Source: Burkholderiales bacterium (GTDB lineage: Bacteria; Pseudomonadota; Gammaproteobacteria; Burkholderiales; JAEUMW01). From it: 6,867 bases of DNA. A program made the translations under genes and the position numbers. Positions 6,176 through 6,867 of this stretch are shown piece after piece (the stretch's first letter is position 1; each line of letters starts with the position of its first letter). A model generated the notes under the pieces. The model did not search any database. It was given only the letters and a program-made list of their open reading frames with translations, and was not told the origin of the DNA. The stretch is taken from positions 1 to 6,867 of the forward strand of contig JAEUMX010000088.1 in NCBI GenBank assembly GCA_016791285.1. The letters are read 5' to 3'.

Positions 6176-6198
6176 AGGTACGCAACCCACGCGTACTT
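6176..6198 (+). repeat. Hairpin directly after the permease stop codon
   Basis: GTACGC at 6178-6183 and GCGTAC at 6191-6196 are perfect inverted arms around a 7-nt loop. A G-T pair and an A-T pair extend the stem outward. It begins 6 bp after the stop codon. No T-run follows, so it is not a standard intrinsic terminator; it could weaken read-through, stabilise the mRNA end, or be a protein-binding site. Confidence 0.45.
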
Positions 6199-6224
6199 CA
6201 TTGTGCCGTTCAGTTGGGTATAAG
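6197..6224 (+). promoter_or_regulatory. Weak promoter candidate for the DUF3455 gene
   Basis: TATAAG at 6219-6224 matches five of six bases of the -10 consensus. TTCATT at 6197-6202, 16 bp upstream, matches only three of six of -35. The position before 6294 is reasonable, but the -35 is poor. Confidence 0.28.
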
Positions 6225-6293
6225 CTTTCGGTCAGCCGTCGTCTTCGCAAGGTCGACGGCCGTGTTCGGCATCAACCATGGACGGAGGGCACC

Positions 6294-6827
6294 ATGTCCC
6301 ATGCACGCGAGATGGCGGTCTTGTCGGCGGTGCTTTCTATCGCCGGCTGTGCGGCCCCGCAACCGTCCCCCGTCACGGTGCCGGAAAAGCTCAAGCCCGG
6401 CGCGAACGAATCGTTGGCGATGATCGTTCCCGCGAAGGGTGTGCAGATTTACGAATGCCGCGCTAAGAAGGATCAGGTCGCGACATACGAATGGGTGTTC
6501 GTGGCGCCCCTGGCCGAGCTCTTCGATGCGCACGGCAAGCGCATCGGCCGGCACTATGCCGGACCGCACTGGGAAGCGACCGATGGCAGCAAGATCCTGG
6601 GCACGGTCAAGGAGCGCGCGGAGGCGCCGGTGCCCGACGCCATCCCCTGGCTGCTGCTCGCCACGAAGTCGGTCGGCCCGGAAGGCTCGTTCAGCAAGTT
6701 CACGAGCATACAGCGCGTGAATACCGCGGGCGGCGTGGCACCCAAGGCCGGGTGTACGCAAGCCGAAGCCGGCACGGCGGCGCGCATCGACTACACGGCG
6801 GACTATTACTTCTTCAAGACCAGGTAA
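6294..6827 (+). CDS. DUF3455 family lipoprotein
   Basis: This 177-residue protein begins with a short lipoprotein signal (MSHAREMAVLSAVLS then IAGC, Cys19), so it is probably exported and lipidated. The body matches the DUF3455 family closely: VPEKLKPGANESLAMIVPAK, then GVQIYECR, YEWVFVAPLAELFDA, GKRIGRHYAGPHWEATDGSK, IPWLLLATKS, TSIQRVNTAGGVAPKAGC and a final DYTADYYFFK. All recognisable family blocks are present in order and the C-terminus is complete. The family occurs in many proteobacteria and in fungi, with no established biochemical role that I know. The ATG at 6294 is favoured because GGAGGG at 6284-6289 lies 4 nt upstream and it places the signal peptide at the N-terminus; the frame is open further upstream to a TTG-type codon, which I reject. 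A hairpin and a weak promoter candidate separate it from the permease, so it may be transcribed on its own. Confidence 0.9.
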   Translation: MSHAREMAVLSAVLSIAGCAAPQPSPVTVPEKLKPGANESLAMIVPAKGVQIYECRAKKDQVATYEWVFVAPLAELFDAHGKRIGRHYAGPHWEATDGSKILGTVKERAEAPVPDAIPWLLLATKSVGPEGSFSKFTSIQRVNTAGGVAPKAGCTQAEAGTAARIDYTADYYFFKTR

Positions 6828-6853
6828 GCTCGCGCGGTGCGGTTTCTCGGACG

Positions 6854-6859
6854 AAGGAG
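6854..6859 (+). promoter_or_regulatory. Possible ribosome-binding site of a gene beyond the window
   Basis: AAGGAG lies 8 nt from the right edge and 26 nt after the DUF3455 stop codon. No start codon is visible before the sequence ends, so the downstream gene is only inferred. Confidence 0.35.
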
Positions 6860-6867
6860 CACGCGAC

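Noticed and set aside
5313..6185. A 290-codon minus-strand frame inside the permease
   Set aside because: It is His/Arg/Glu-rich with no motifs; a shadow of the permease codons.
6172..6423. An 83-codon frame starting 2 bp after the permease stop
   Set aside because: It has no clear ribosome-binding site, and its second half is an Arg/Ser-rich shadow of the DUF3455 gene.

Overview
The window is a high-GC chromosomal segment, most likely from a beta- or gammaproteobacterium. This is an inference from three things: strongly GC-biased third codon positions, lipoprotein and outer-membrane gene types typical of Gram-negative bacteria, and a DUF3455 protein, a family common in Burkholderiales and relatives. 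No rRNA, tRNA, CRISPR array or transposase was seen.

Layout. (1) At 3-500 (+) lies the 3' part of a secreted NTF2/SnoaL-like protein, of a family often mislabelled phosphoribosyl-AMP cyclohydrolase; its start is outside the window. (2) At 554-1511 (+) lies a signal-peptide-bearing outer-membrane beta-barrel gene of DUF6268 type. It is broken by a frameshift at a GGCC tandem duplication near 821-828, and its 3' end also looks damaged. (3) At 1586-2023 (+) is a compact hicB-hicA toxin-antitoxin pair. (4) At 2186-4078 (-) is a large lipoprotein carrying a C-terminal alpha/beta hydrolase domain. (5) At 4359-6170 (+) is an SLC13-type permease with two cytoplasmic TrkA_C-like domains, divergent from the hydrolase. 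(6) At 6294-6827 (+) is a DUF3455 lipoprotein, followed by a possible ribosome-binding site for a gene beyond the edge.

The most interesting structure is the hicBA unit. It is visibly less GC-rich than its neighbours. It is bounded by a perfect 9-bp inverted pair, GTTGGGCCT at 1519-1527 and AGGCCCAAC at 2022-2030. These match the integron core sites GTTRRRY and RYYYAAC. The second directly abuts the hicA stop codon and is followed by an L''-like box, and the first is preceded by an L'-like box. This is the geometry of an integron gene cassette: a 5' TTRRRY boundary complementary to the cassette's own R'' box. The 3' R' box is not intact, so it may be a decayed, immobilised cassette that landed at the end of the DUF6268 gene. 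No integrase is visible.

Apart from hicBA, and perhaps the first two same-strand genes, the genes do not form one recognisable pathway. The common theme is the cell envelope: secreted, outer-membrane, lipoprotein and transport functions.
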